Positions 46,220 through 58,434 of a DNA stretch of 64,000 bases are shown piece after piece. Where the stretch lies: assembly GCF_003597395.2 (NCBI RefSeq), contig NC_133770.1:33453827-33517826 (forward strand). The letters run 5' to 3'. A model generated the notes under the pieces. That model saw only the letters and a list, made by a program, of their open reading frames with translations. It made no database searches and was not told the DNA's origin. Numbering within the stretch: position 1 is the first letter of the stretch; each line of letters begins with the position of its first letter. The position numbers and the translations under genes were made by a program. This stretch comes from Chelonoidis abingdonii. Lineage: Eukaryota > Chordata > Testudines > Testudinidae.

Positions 46220-49086
46220 CTGCAAAAGAAATGCAGTGTCACAGGCAAGCTATAAAAATGCAGCCTCTTTCCTTTATTGGGAATTTTATTAGAGGGTCAA
46301 ATGCTGAGTTATGCCAATATGGTTTCCACTCTCAGTTTCTATAATTTATTCACAACCATAGGACATTAAAATCCTCTCTTAGTAATTAACATACACATTT
46401 TCTCCCAGGCAAGTAAGGTGGCTAAGCTATATACACATGCACGTTAGCATGGCATTTTTTTTTAATTGGTATGCATAGCTGTTGAAAACAACGTGCACAA
46501 TGTTGTATGCTGTGCACGTATGTAGAGTCCTATTGAATATATACTATGAAAAGTGAACTGACTATGCTAAACAAGGCTTTGAACCTTAATTTCTGCTCTC
46601 AGTTACATCAAAACCTATTGACTTCACAGGGTTATACAGGGGTAACCAAGCATAATATAATATGGCTCTAGATTTAAAAAGAGAAGGCAGTAGGGGGAGT
46701 TTCTTAACAAATTTCTGTAAGAAACAGGATTTTGCATTACAGCACAAGGGTTGAAAGAGAAGGCGGTTCTGGTTAATTTGATCTTTTGCATTTGTTTACG
46801 GAATAAGTCTCTCTAGATGTTTCAAATATATTACCATTGTGGTATGAATCATTTTATGTGAATCTAGTTCTAATGAGATTTTAAATAACCGGTTAATATG
46901 TGTGTAACTTTTTAAGTTTGTTTCTAGCAAAACACATCACTGAAACATGAAAAAGGAAGGATAAAACAAAACACTTTAGTTATAGAACTTCAGATTTCTG
47001 AATTATATCCAGCAGACAATATCAGATCCTTCCCATGTTTCCAGACATGGTGTGAAATACTTTACATAGTATTCCAAAGGAAAATGGATAGCTTCCTGCA
47101 TTAAAAATTTGTCTTTTAGTTATACTGTGGTTCTGCTGTTCTTGTAAATAAGGTGTCCAAAAATCTAACTGCCATTATTTTACTATGCAACTGCCACCGG
47201 CATAATACAAGACAGAAAAATCAAAATTGACATAAATAGGACAAGAATCTAGCTGGAACCCAAGAAATTCCTTCCTCTTCCCCCACCCTGAGTTATATGT
47301 ACAGTCTGCTCTTGGTTTCTGCCAAAAAATTAATAATTGTCTCACAAAAAAGGTTTAAATAGATAAGAAAATTCAGAATTCCTAATGAAAATGTAGCAAT
47401 CCACATTCAAGAACACTCTTCAATAATTTTTTTACATATGCAAACTTTATCCTATCAAGCAAAATGTTTAAAACGAACTGGGATAAAGACTATTTTTGTT
47501 TTAAGTCTGATGGATTAAAACCCATTGTCTGAACAAAAAGTTCCTCATATAAAATACAATTTGCTATCTGGATCCTGGTCAATATTAAAAGCCTATATTA
47601 ATCCATGGGCTATAATGGGATATCTCCTATACTGGAAATTTTACCACAGTTAAACCACTGTATCTTTCAGAATGAGGGAGTCTGCAGCTGACTGTATGCT
47701 GTCAGCCTTTGGAGATTACCAAGGCCACCTCTGCTACCTTTATGTTTTCTTATAATGCTATAATGCTGTTGTGTAGCTATTGACTGGAGGGACTGTGAGT
47801 GACTGGGTCTAGGGAACAGACAAGCTAGGCATTGTTCTGAGCAAGATCTGGTAAATGATCTAAAATATATGGAGAGATCAGTCATACTAAACTATTAAAA
47901 CACACCAAGTACAAAATCACAAGCAGTACTTATTCAAGACTATATAATATCAAAACCACTGGAGGGTCTTCTAGGCAGTAAATCAACACTGAGGTTAGTG
48001 ATTACTGTTATTGATGATGGATCAGTGAAATGCCCTGGCTATACGGAAGTAGTGTTTGTGAATAAAACTACTGGGAAAGTGTTACCTAGATTTCTAGTGG
48101 GAATCCACCAGAAAACAAAAGAAGAGTCAGCCTTCAATGTAGGGAAACATTCACATAATTTCGTAGTCATAATGCATGCTTCAGAGGAGAGAAAATCCTG
48201 CCTCATTAGAAGCGAGAAGGTAACCACTTTTTTTTTATACAGAAGTTGTTTAAACAGTATTTTGTAGTTATAGTAACGAATGAAGTTCTAAACATGATGT
48301 AAAACACCATACTGAAGATCTACATTATGTCATCATAGCAACTAGAATGCAGAAAGCATGTTTAAAGAAAGGTAATGTTGGGGCTTTTCTAAACCTTGTA
48401 ACTTATGTATATTAATGAGACACAGAATATTATTCAGTTTATATCATGTGACTCACAGCAATTAGATTCAGGAATGAGGATAGTAGGGGTGTGGTATGGA
48501 GAAAAATCCTGAGGAAAAAAATTAAACTACTGGATTGAAATGTTGTTCATATTGTTATTTTGGTTAGAAGACAGAAATTTTAAAATCTCTCTCTCCTCCA
48601 ACCCCCCGTCCAATTTCTCTTGTTAGAAGAAAACAGTAGTAATAGAAAAGAAGGTCTGACCTTACTTTGAGTTAAACTTGAGGTGATTTCAGAAGCAGTT
48701 ACCACATCTCCGATGACAAGTAATAGCTTTGCACTAGTTCACATCCAGGACACTGTGGCCATATCCACAGCTGAGAATACAACTGAATCGTTATCATGGA
48801 GAGAATGATCAAGAGGCACCTGTTGTGAAATTTTTTGATATCTGGTAACATCACCGCTTACTGTGCAATTCTGCCCTACACTACTTGCAATATAACTGGT
48901 GACACTGAAGCAAAAACAAAATCCTTATACAGTACATGTGCCCTCTGTAAAATCAGCCCTGCTTACCAGCTCTTCAGTTGGGTGTTCAATCACTGAGGCA
49001 CCAAAAATCACCAGACATTTTTGAAAATGTAGGCCACTATATTTAACAGAATAAATCAGTAATAAGGAAAGCTTGTTAGCCAATCC

Positions 49087-49300
49087 ATTAAGAGCTGGAA
49101 AGTAGGGTCAGGAGACTTAGATTTTATTCTCCACTCTGCCAGTAGCTTGCAAGGTGGCCTTGTTCGAACCACTTAACCTCCCTGTGGCTTAGTTTCCTCA
49201 TTTGTAAATTTGCGCTAATACCCACCTTTGTAAAGCGCTTTGAGATCTTCGGATAGAGGTGTGGTGCAAGTTCTAAATACACCTTATTCTGGACCCAATC
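49087..49300 (+). repeat. MIR-type CORE-SINE, sense
   Basis: The segment 'ggccttgttcgaaccacttaacctccctgtggcttagtttcctcatttgtaaa' is the MIR core on the plus strand, followed by 'cctttgtaaagcgctttgagatc'. Confidence 0.8.
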
Positions 49301-49419
49301 CTGCAAACATGTACTCTCTAAGCATGGGGGGACCGAGGGGCGTATCACGTTGGATGGTGTTTACAGGATCATGACCTATGTGGTAAAAATTCTTTTCTAA
49401 CATAGCTGTTCCTATAGCT

Positions 49420-49641
49420 CAGGGGATCTCACAGTTGGAATCGGGACCCCTCTGGGTGTCATGAGAGTCTTACATGGCGGGTCGTGAGCTGTCAGCCTCC
49501 ATCACAAACCTCGCTTTGCTTCCAGCATTTATAATGGTGTTAAATATATTAAAAAGTATTTTTAAATCGGTAAAGGGAGGATCACACTCGGAGGCTTGCT
49601 ATGTGAAAGGGGTCACCAGCACAAGAGTTTGAGAATGACCG
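49420..49641. mobile_element. hAT-like nonautonomous element
   Basis: The left end 'caggggatctcacagttggaatcg' and the right end 'agagtttgagaatgaccg' are diverged inverted termini of the CAGGGGTCTCAAAC type. The 8-bp flanks ctatagct (49412-49419) and ctctagct (49642-49649) agree at 7 of 8. The interior 'ccagcatttataatggtgttaaatatatt' is a known core of this family. Confidence 0.8.
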
Positions 49642-50079
49642 CTCTAGCTAGTACACATGTGCTGTCAAGCCCATTTGCTCTCTCTCTATTTTAAAAAACA
49701 CACATTGGAAATATTCTGGATCAGTTTCTTTGATAACTTCCCTAGATGTGGTGTGAATTAGTTCTAACTTATAAAACACAATTTTGGAAATTTTTAAACA
49801 AAAGAGCAACTGTAGCAGTATTTGAACTCAGTGCCTTTGCCAACACTATCCACTAGGCTGCACGGTCTCTGGTCATCATCCATCAGAATTTACAAGTGTG
49901 ACTTGCTTACACTAATAATAATCACTATGCAGTATCTGGTGTTCAAAACACTGTATGTCTATTAGCTACGTAATCCTCAACACAACCAATGAACAATATT
50001 CTTATGGAGGAGACCACACGGCTTTAAATTGACCCGACAACTGTAGGAATTATGTAGTTTTTTTTGTTTGTTTTTCTTT

Positions 50080-50101
50080 TTTTTTTTTTTTTTTTTTTTT
50101 T
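50080..50101. repeat. T homopolymer tract
   Basis: An uninterrupted run of 22 T is preceded by shorter T runs from about 50057 and ends in ttacag. On the JCAD sense strand it is an A run inside an intron. Confidence 0.9.
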
Positions 50102-50435
50102 TACAGGTCTCCAAAATCTACTATATCCCAGATTGGGGGCAGTTCTGCTAATCACTGATCAGCAGGGATCCTAGAAATCCGTTCTCTGCGGAAAAACACA
50201 ATCTTTAGTTTGTATATTTTACAACAAATCTTTAGTTTGTATATTTCGTGAAAAAATAAAAACATATCAATTATTAAACTTTACTGAAAATCCCAGTATC
50301 ACTGGAAGTATCATGCGGGGCTGACTGCCCAAGCCCCAGCTGCCTTTCCTTTTAATTGTGGAAAAACATGGATTTTTAAGCTGTTTTAACTCAGAGAATT
50401 TAGTTTTTAATCACAGAAAACTAGGATCCCTGCCA

Positions 50436-51340
50436 GTGGTGCAGTTAGGACAGGAAAACTGGGTAGGCCCCAGCTTTCGGGTGGGTTGGCAATGACGGGG
50501 GAGGGAGCAGGGGAAAGGGGAGGAGGAAGGATGGAAAGCCCGCCTTCCCCCATTCCCTCCAGCTGGTCCTTACTCCTCAGCGAGCACCAGTGGATGAGAC
50601 CTTCCAGACCACACAGGCTGCGAGACGTGCCCATGGGGCTCAAGCTCCGCCCACCCATCCCACCCACGCCTTGGTGTCTATCCGCCTGGGTTCCTCTCCT
50701 GCCGGCGCCACGTGCTGCTGCCCCAGTCTCTGCCCCCAGCACTAGCCCCACCCAGACCCACCCCCACGATGAATGCCTCCTGCCTGGGACGACTCACCCC
50801 CTCCCAACCTGTGGATTTGGAGGGCTCCGGCCCCGATTTGGGTGGGCCTGGATGCTACGTGGATGAGCCGCAGCCCACCCAAGGCTATGCCCCTGATCCA
50901 TGTTGATCAGATGCAGCTCAGGAGGAAAGAAGCAGCTTCCAAGCCTCACCACTATTGCTTCTACGCCCACTGCTCCAATTGATTAGGGAGGAACCATGTG
51001 ACCTTAGTTCTACTGTCCCCTGCTGAAAATCAGGATGGAGAGAAGAGCTCCAAACCACCAGCTCCCCAGGACAAGAGTGGTGGAAGCTTCCTAAAAGTGG
51101 AGGGCCACCGGTGCCTGAACCATGCCCCCCCCCCGCACTACCTGTTCCCCCAAGGCCCTGCACCTGTGCTGCCTCTTCCTCCCCAAGACCCCGCCCCCAG
51201 CTCACTACTCTCCAGCCCCTCCCCACCCATCACTCATCCTTACAGCCAGTAAAAAGTGGGGCCATGGCTCCAGCCCCAGGAGGAAACCCACTGCTTAACA
51301 GAGGCTTCTACTCCACCCCATCTCAGTTTTTCAGCCAGTG
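50436..51340. repeat. GC-rich unclassified repeat block
   Basis: It starts 'cagtggtgcagttaggacagg', which looks like a transposon edge, and continues as C- and G-rich sequence with 'cacccaaggctatgcccctg'. No right terminus was found. Proline-rich frames are composition effects. Confidence 0.4.
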
Positions 51341-53344
51341 AGGCCAGCTGCTGCAGTCTGGGAGAGGAAAGGGTCATCTTTCCTTAACACTGTTTTAGGG
51401 CTCAAGGGAGGGAGTGGAAAGCACAGGCCCTGAAGGGGGTGGTGTGAAGCAAGGGTTAGGGGGCCTCATACGGGGGTGCAGAATAGAGGGCACACCAAAA
51501 AATCATTGCCAAAGTGGGAGATGGAGAAACCAAACACAAGAGAAGGCCATTGCTTAATGACAGGATGGGGACTGAGTTCCTATCAGTAACCAACCTAATT
51601 AGATCAGTAGCTGAAAGAAAAATAAACTGTGCCCTCTAGAGGTGTTTGAGTGTCCCCCATTTGGAAGAGAGAGTATGTGCAAGATCATCCCCCACCAAGC
51701 GATTGTCGCACAAGCTCGAATATTTCTCTCTGGATGCATGAGAAACAGATTGCAAGGCAGAAAACACAGGAATTTAAACCAAACGCGTTCCATAGACAAT
51801 AACTGCTGGTGTCTGCACGATTTCCTCGCAAGGCTGCTGTGTAGTAGGACTTGCAACATATAAAAGGAGAGGTACCTATTTTAATGAAAAGGCCACAACT
51901 ACGGCAGTTCAGGCCCAATATCTGGGTCCCTATTTTAAGGGGCAAAAGGGAGCTTTTTAAAAACAAGATTTAATATTAAACTACAGTGTAAGCAGACAAA
52001 TTCTACTCCATTATTTCCCATTTCCTAAGAGGTTAGGGAGGGACACATGGAGTGGACACTCAGTCCTGTTTTTTAACTCTACTCTTTTTAAAAGCTACCA
52101 CAGCCAGTGTGCCATATTTTCCCCATCCACACTAGCATTAAAAGACATTCCGATCTTGGCTATGGCAAGACAAGCAAGCTAGTATTTTCTTGTAATGTTG
52201 ATGTGCCCTTAATATACGTATCCAGCTCCAAGTCCAACCAGAGTTCTCCCTTCCACCTTCCATATGCTCTGTCCGTGTTTGCCATTTTTCCATCTCTAGT
52301 AGCGTATTACTTCGCTGCTGATGACTAGTCTATTTCCCTCCAATGGAGGGAAAGCCTGCTCCTAAAAGAACCTCCTCCACTGGCTCCCCATCCTCATTCT
52401 TTAAAGACACCTCCTCCCTTGGCAAAAAAAAAAAAAAGGGGCCAAACAAGCTTGGAACCACACCTAGACCAGAGATCCTTTTGAGCTCCCTGGCTGCCTT
52501 ACTGCTGCTGCACAGCTGTTGAATTTGCTCCTTTCAGTAATTCTAGCTGGGAAGAAAGAACACTTCTGTGCCCAGATCAACAGCTTACAGGTGACCTGCA
52601 AGGGAAGGCGATGTGGAGGACAGACAAGAAAAGCCTGGCAGCCCGGGGAGGCAGCACAGGTGAGTTAGGCCAGCACTGGAGAAGAATGCTCCAAGACAAG
52701 ATCCCATTTGCTCACCCAGGACCTTAACACTTTCCAAACCGTTTGGACAGAGGAAGGTGGGGAGGAAACTGACCCTCTTTTTCCGATAACCACCCAGTAT
52801 ATATTGCCTTGCTTTAAATATCTTCCCAGCATCTTTCCTTTCTCATTTTTAGCATACAAGTGGCTGCAAAAACTTGACTGCTTCATACGCATTCTAGACA
52901 GAGTCCTCCCTGTCCATTTTATTCCAGTTCAAAAGTGCACACACTGTACACGACGGGAGGTGCAGTGGTGCAAGCACATTTTATGAAGTGGTGACAAGGG
53001 CTTCCAGTGAGTCTGAGCTGCTTTAACAGGAACTTACAGACAGACACTGTCTCATATTTACTCCATGAGAGCTGCCTAAAAATCTACATTGTGACCCTCG
53101 TTAGTGAGGGAACTCCCCCAGAAGTAGCTGCATTCAGCTGGATATCCACCAGGGATCGACACACACATGAGAAATAAGGAGCTGGGTTCTGTTTTTACAA
53201 CTATTCATTTTCATAAGCAAAATCTTTGCTGTGTAAACATCCCAATAGTGAACAAAAAAGGCAAGGTGAGCCTGGGCTCAAGCCAAACCCCCCTTGCGAC
53301 CACACACCAATTGTGCTAACCTAGGGCTTGGACCAAGGGTCCCA

Positions 53345-54010
53345 AGACCTGCAGGGCTGGAGGGTCTGAACCTGTGTTAAGTCTGGACTCTGCCCTTCTT
53401 GGGCTGCATGTGTAGGGGTGCCCAGGCTGTGTGAACTCTCAGGGTAGTGAGTAGGAACCAGACCCAAAAATTCCCTGCAGCCTCCTGCAATAGCAGCTCC
53501 AGCTCTTCTGCATTATAGGGAAGTTTTGAGTCTGGCTCCTACTTTCTGCCATGACAGTGCATGCAGCCCCTGCATGCAGCCCCATGGAGGGCAGGGGTCC
53601 TTGGAGCAAGGGCCAGAGACCTGCACGGGGACCAAGCGCTACCCTGCAGGGAGAGGGAGCAGCAGAGTTCCTGGCTCAGCACAGCTGGGAGAGGGACGAC
53701 CCCCAACACCCTGACTGCTCCCCACTCCCTTCAGGGCCGTGCTTGGTCCTGCTCTGTTCTCTGGCCCTTGCTCCCTGGCCCCCTCTGGACTTCCTGGGGC
53801 TGCGTGTGCAGAGGCACCTGGGCAGTGTGCACTGTAAGGGCAACGAGTGGGAGCCAACCCCAGAATTTCCCCACAGCCTCCCAGGGATCCCTTAGCCCTG
53901 CCTCCTGGGGTGCAGTGAGGGCAGGGATAAGCAATCCCCAAGGGGTGCTGGAGCAACTGCACCCAAAACCCTGGGGATACACTGCACTCCTCTATAGCAG
54001 GCAACAGCTA
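53345..54010. repeat. Two related GC-rich blocks in direct order
   Basis: The segment around 53392-53490 ('ctgcccttcttgggctgcatgtgtaggggtgcccaggctgtg ... attccctgcagcctcc') recurs at about 53783-53883 ('cttcctggggctgcgtgtgcagaggcacctgggcagtgtg ... atttccccacagcctcc'). They are about 390 bp apart, which suggests a local duplication of a repeat unit. Frames of up to 159 codons run through it, but none is conserved between the two blocks. Confidence 0.55.
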
Positions 54011-54631
54011 GGCTGGGGTGTTTGTGTGTTTCTCCTTTGAAACTACATTTTATCTCAAACCTCAAAACAGACAAAAATAAATAAAAAAACAGCCCAACAC
54101 AAACCCCTTCACTGAACATCCCATTTTAAACATTAAGAATTGCAAAGTTTCATTTGAATAGTTTGCCAGCCCTTGAGACTGGTGTCCTAATTGTCCTCAG
54201 AACAGGTGCACATGGGTGTTTTCCTGCCAATGTGACTCAGCCTAGAGCTGGAGAACTCAATTCTCAGATTAGAGCATAGTTCAGTATAAAGCTTTCTCAA
54301 ACTGCAGTCATTCTACTGAGACAGCCACCAAAGGAACTAATTACAAGCTCTTGTACTCATGTGCTCCGTCCCATCAAGAACACAGGGTGGGCAATAGAGT
54401 TTTCCCACAGTGCACCATGTTCCTAGGCTAGAATGTCGACACTGGGGAGTGGCTAGGCACTTTGGGATATGTTTACTTTGACTCAGGTCTGTGCACTGCT
54501 GGGTGCACAACAGATCCCTTGATTCAAGCACAGGTCAGAAAATTATTAACCTAGGGTTAAAATGCCCAGGGTTCCTGATGCAGGTTCAGCCAACTTGAGT
54601 CCTACTAACCCTAGGTTTACACTGTAGACAT

Positions 54632-54906
54632 AGGATATGTCTACACAGGAACTAGACACCTGAGGTTGGCCCATGCCAGCTGACTCAGGCTTGCAAGGCT
54701 GTTTCATTGCTGTGTAGACTTCTGGGCTCAGGCTGGAGCCCAGGCTCTAGGACCCTGCAGGGTGGCAGGGTCCCAGAGCTCAGGCTTCAGCCCTAGCCCA
54801 GAAGTCTACACAGCAATGAAATAGCCCCACAGCCTGAGCCCCATGACCCTGAGTCAGCTGGCACAGGCCAGCCATGGGTGTTGAGTTACTGTGCAGACCT
54901 ATCCTA
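54632..54906. mobile_element. Palindromic MITE, 275 bp, in a JCAD intron
   Basis: The left arm 'aggatatgtctacacagg...ctttcattgctgtgtagacttctgggctcaggctggagcc...gaccctgc' is matched, inverted, by 'gcagggtc...gcttcagccctagcccagaagtctacacagcaatgaaatagcc...gacctatccta'. The centre lies near 54762 with a spacer of about 6 bp. By eye the inner 60 bp of the arms match at close to 9 in 10 positions. It belongs to the same family as 1769-2034. Confidence 0.88.
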
Positions 54907-55195
54907 TATGACCTGAGCTTCTCCTCCTCACCTTTTGTAAAGGGTGTTACTGATTCATCAAACTGCCCCCTCCCCTTCCCTCTGCTATTTTGATAAAGAC
55001 TACACACTACAAAAAGGTGTGTTAATGTTAGTGTGCTGCATGTAACATTTCAGTGCATTGCCAGGCACGGAAGCAAACACATGCTCACTTATCACAGGTA
55101 GAGGGGGAAGTGGGGCTGAAGTCATGCTCAGTCATCTGCCAGAATGAAAGGGAAGAGAGGAGAAAGCCAAGCCATGGCGTGACACAGACACTTAC

Positions 55196-55491
55196 CCCCC
55201 TTCTGAAGTATGAAGAGTGGGCAAACCCTGGAGGTCTGGGTGGTAACCGGGATCAGCATGCCTCCCTTGGCTCCAATGACTGCCTTCACTGCTGCTCAAG
55301 TTGCCTTTTGCTAGTGGTTTCTTGTAAATGCAGGCTCCAGAGTCTGTCTCAAACCCGTTCAGCGTTCCCCGACTAGTTCTATTTTCTGTAATCTCAGGCC
55401 TGTATCCATCATTTCTGTTCTCGCATGAAGTAGAGGGATTTTTGGACAATTCGTATCCATGAGAAATCAGGAGGTCCTCCACACTGAACAT
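55196..55491 (-). CDS. JCAD: JCAD, first coding exon (residues 1-98 plus two bases of codon 99)
   Basis: This exon encodes the N-terminus of JCAD, a scaffold at VE-cadherin-based endothelial junctions that is reported to bind LATS2 and restrain Hippo signalling. The translation opens MFSVEDLLISHGYELSKNP, which I recognise as the JCAD N-terminus, and ends HTSEGG. The start at 55491 has A at -3. The exon ends at 55196 in gggg|GTAAG, leaving two bases (gg) that join the first base of the next exon at 46219 to complete Gly99. The acceptor upstream is ctgttccctctttcag|tgatgg, so the exon begins at 55551. No signal peptide or membrane segment is visible. The identification comes from family memory, but the phase and sequence match across the splice is strong support. 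Confidence 0.93.
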
Positions 55492-55551
55492 GTTGTGCTG
55501 GTTTCACTCACTGCTGTGCCAGGAGAAAGCTCTCTCCAGCAGGATCCATCA
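55492..55551 (-). promoter_or_regulatory. JCAD: 5' UTR part of the JCAD start exon, with an upstream ORF
   Basis: The 60 nt between the acceptor and the JCAD start contain a complete short ORF: ATG at 55549-55547, reading MDPAGESFLLAQQ, TGA at 55510-55508. It is out of frame with JCAD and ends 16 nt before the JCAD ATG. The base after its ATG is G. Positions -1 and -2 are g and t, but -3 is the last base of whichever first exon is spliced on. Such a leader would be expected to lower or tune translation of JCAD by reinitiation or leaky scanning; that is inference from general knowledge. Confidence 0.65.
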
Positions 55552-57700
55552 CTGAAAGAGGGAACAGAAAGCTGCTCTAATAAGGAAAGACAACTTAACT
55601 CAATCTGCAGGCTACTGGATGCAGAGTTTCATTCTCTTGCCTCAACATAATAAAATACATAAGACTAAAGCACATGCAGATGCTGATGAATCATGTGTTG
55701 ACCTTCCCTAGATAATATACCTAAATTTGTTCAGCCAGGGAACAGATGCAGAGCTGCTGCTGCTGAGTCAGTCCATTTGCTTGAAGAATTTGGTGATGAT
55801 TGCAGCTTTCAGATTTTGATAAGTGATCTTGGGAAGCTTTGCACTGGAGATAAGCAAACCCTTGAGAAAGGCATTTTCTCCAAAAATGGTTTTTACTCTG
55901 ATCAGGTGGAGCTGTGCTTTATGCTGGGAGAGAGGTTAGATTGCAGGGCAGCACAGCCTCCTCCTGGAGCCCTGCAAATGCTATCAAAATTAGCTGGTGA
56001 ACAGGCACAAAAATAATGCATAACAAGAAAAGAAAAAAAGGTTATTATGTTAGCCCATAAAGGCACTGCTGATGTGCTGCTGTGCCCCCAATTAGAGTCC
56101 CTTGTTTACAGTCTTTAAAGGTTGCTTTTCGGGGAGATTTCTGTATTGCCTAGGTGAGCCTGTTGAAATCTGCAATCAGCTAATAAGTGTAATACAAATC
56201 AAAGAAGCCAACTGAACTGCATCTAGAGCCACGTGTGTTGTTGCACAATGATTTCCAAAGCAAATGGGATCAATCCAAAGTTAAAAGATTTTTCCTCCTA
56301 TCTGCCAGCCCTACAGACTCAGCCTGCGTTCTTTGCTGGTTGCACATTGCTATTAGTAATAGGTTCTGCAGATCAAATTAGTTGATCTGTAACAGTTTCT
56401 CTTAGCTAGCTCATGCTTGTAATTACTGTCTATTCTACTCTTCTAGCTTGTCATATTTATGAGGTACCAAGTCTTCACTGGTTTGGAACTTGGTAAACAC
56501 TTCTGTAGAAGAATAGACTCCAGCGCACCGTCTCTTAGCAGTGCTGTTCTGCCACATCACTGAAGTGAGTGGATGAGACGTGAATCACGCTTAGAGTGCA
56601 AAAACATTGAGTATGACACTGAATAGGACACTTGATAGGGGGCTTGTATAACATGCTCAGTGTTACATGTCCCCAGTAGTGGCACGTCTGCATAAAGAGT
56701 AAGAACTTTCTAGAAGCTAATGAAGTGTCTCCTTCAGCTGAAGTGCTACAGGTTCGTGCTTTGGTGCATGAACTCCTGGGTTCTGTCACCAAGGCTGATC
56801 TTTACAAAGAGTCTCTACTCTGTGCTAAAGAAGGAACTTCATTCACTGCTATCAATATGACACTTTATACGGAGTAGTCACAAAAGGGGGACACGACACA
56901 TTTACTTAGTGAGTTCCAGAAGTCAGTTTTCAACACAGAACCAAACTTTAAACAGTGCCTGCGCAGATCATGTAATTGTTACTTAAGGGTTTGAAAATAA
57001 CTCATTTCTAAACCAGTTTAGAACCTACACCAGCCTCTGCATAGAGCCTAAAGAATCTGTCCCCTCTATATGTGGTATTGTACACTTTAAAGAAATAAAA
57101 CACTTCTCAGTAACATTTGTGGAATGGTGGGTGGTTGTTGTTTTTTTTGTTTTTTGGGGTTTTTTTTGGCCAAAACAGGGCTCCCCAAACCTACTAAATG
57201 ATACACTGTACTAGAAGAGTAGAATGATCAGCAGATAGTCACAGGGATAAAAAAAGCCAGCCAAGAGGTACTAGTCAAATTAATGGAAGAAAGGAGTGGA
57301 ATCCCTTTCTTTAAAGGAAAAGACGGTGTTGTTGTTTATTTTTAAACCCTTCAGTAACAGGAGGTGGGGTCAGATCACGTCCACTCAAATGATTTCTCTA
57401 TTCCTAATTGTTTCTAGAATACAAAGACCTGGAATTGTGAGAGGAGGTAAAAACACAGAAGACAGAACAGCTGGCTGCTAGAGCTATTCAACCTCTAAAG
57501 AGAAAAAGATCCACTGTGACTGCATAAACAATAGAATGCCCACTGGACAGCACACAGGTGCAAGGAAGAAATGTGCTTTTCCTGTTGTTATTGCTTGGAG
57601 GGTGTGTGTCAATATTAACCCTTTCTCTCCTACTGCCCTGGATAGTGGCCAAATGAAAACAATATTTGTCAGGGGTTGAAGGAGGCAATATGCAGAGAGA
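55552..57700. other. Probable JCAD 5' intron, no recognised repeat
   Basis: Upstream of the start-exon acceptor there are about 2.1 kb in which I recognise only a T/G-rich tract (57134-57170). An AP-1-like TGAGTCA lies at about 55764 and a CACGTG at about 56230. I see no additional exon. The region could carry regulatory elements of JCAD, but sequence alone does not show it. Confidence 0.4.
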
Positions 57701-57744
57701 GAAACTGGCAATTTAGACATAGACAAAACCTTTGGACCATGGGT

Positions 57745-57815
57745 CTTATTCTGATCTCACTTTCAGTACTGAGAGTCACAAGTAACTTCAGTGAAATTAG
57801 TGGAGTTACATCATG
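57745..57815. repeat. Short palindromic repeat, second copy
   Basis: The segment 'ttattctgatctcactttcagtactgagagtcacaagtaacttcagtgaaattagtggagttac' is the left half of the family seen at 36044-36150. Confidence 0.55.
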
Positions 57816-58283
57816 GGAAAAACCCAGTGGTAGCTGGTGCCCAAAATAACCCCTCAAGGTTAATCATATTTGAAAATAAAAAACTGGGATAGCATTGGTG
57901 AGGTGTTACAGGAAAAGTCCTTTGGTGGGGATATGGGGAAGAGTCAGGGGAGGAGGGAGATGCCCTCTTCCACGTCAGTGCCCTGCTCTTCAGACTGAAA
58001 AACGCAGACACTTCACCATAAAGGGCAGGTCGGGTGAACACAGTTCTCTCCTCATCTCAACCTCTCTCCCTCCCTCCTAGATAGCTCTATCCTATCATCT
58101 CCCTGCTGTCTCCCCATTCCCACACTCACAACCAAGTCACCCCCAGCCTCATTCACTAAAGGATTTAATTGCCCCTTGAAGTCAACTCTGTAAACCCAGC
58201 ACATCCCACTCCTAGCTCAGAACCTCCCCAAGCCTTCCCAGCTTCCTTCAACCCAACCAGTGCAGACCCTGCCCCCCACGACG

Positions 58284-58434
58284 GTTGCCACCTCTGAAGT
58301 ACAAAAAACCAGGACAACTCGGATGATTTTGAGAGCCCATAAAACTAGACAGCCGGCTGTGTGTATTGAGCATTTCCCAGGACAGCTACTTCAGAAAAAG
58401 GGATGATCCTGGGAAAACGTGGCCAGGTGGCAAC
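58284..58434. repeat. Candidate short element with GGTTGCCACCT inverted ends
   Basis: GGTTGCCACCT at the left and AGGTGGCAACC at the right are perfect 11-bp inverted copies 150 bp apart. The interior has 'aaaaaccaggacaactcgg' and 'cccaggacagc'. I cannot name the family; the match could also be two opposed fragments of the repeat seen at 27546-27890. Confidence 0.45.

Larger units (their letters stand above)
46220..55195 (-). other. JCAD intron between the start exon and the central exon (8976 bp)
   Basis: This is a GT-AG intron that interrupts codon 99 after its second base. It carries a 275-bp palindromic repeat near the donor, two related GC-rich blocks (53345-54005), a GC-rich unclassified stretch (50436-51340), a long T run (50080-50101, with shorter T runs just before it), a hAT-like element (49420-49641) and a MIR copy (49087-49300). 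The stretches 46300-49080 and 51350-53260 are AT-rich, and I see no further gene or recognised repeat in them. Confidence 0.85.

Noticed and set aside
50040..50110. Strong plus-strand splice acceptor (T run followed by acag)
   Set aside because: No plus-strand exon follows. The T run lies in an intron of the minus-strand gene and looks like a simple homopolymer tract.
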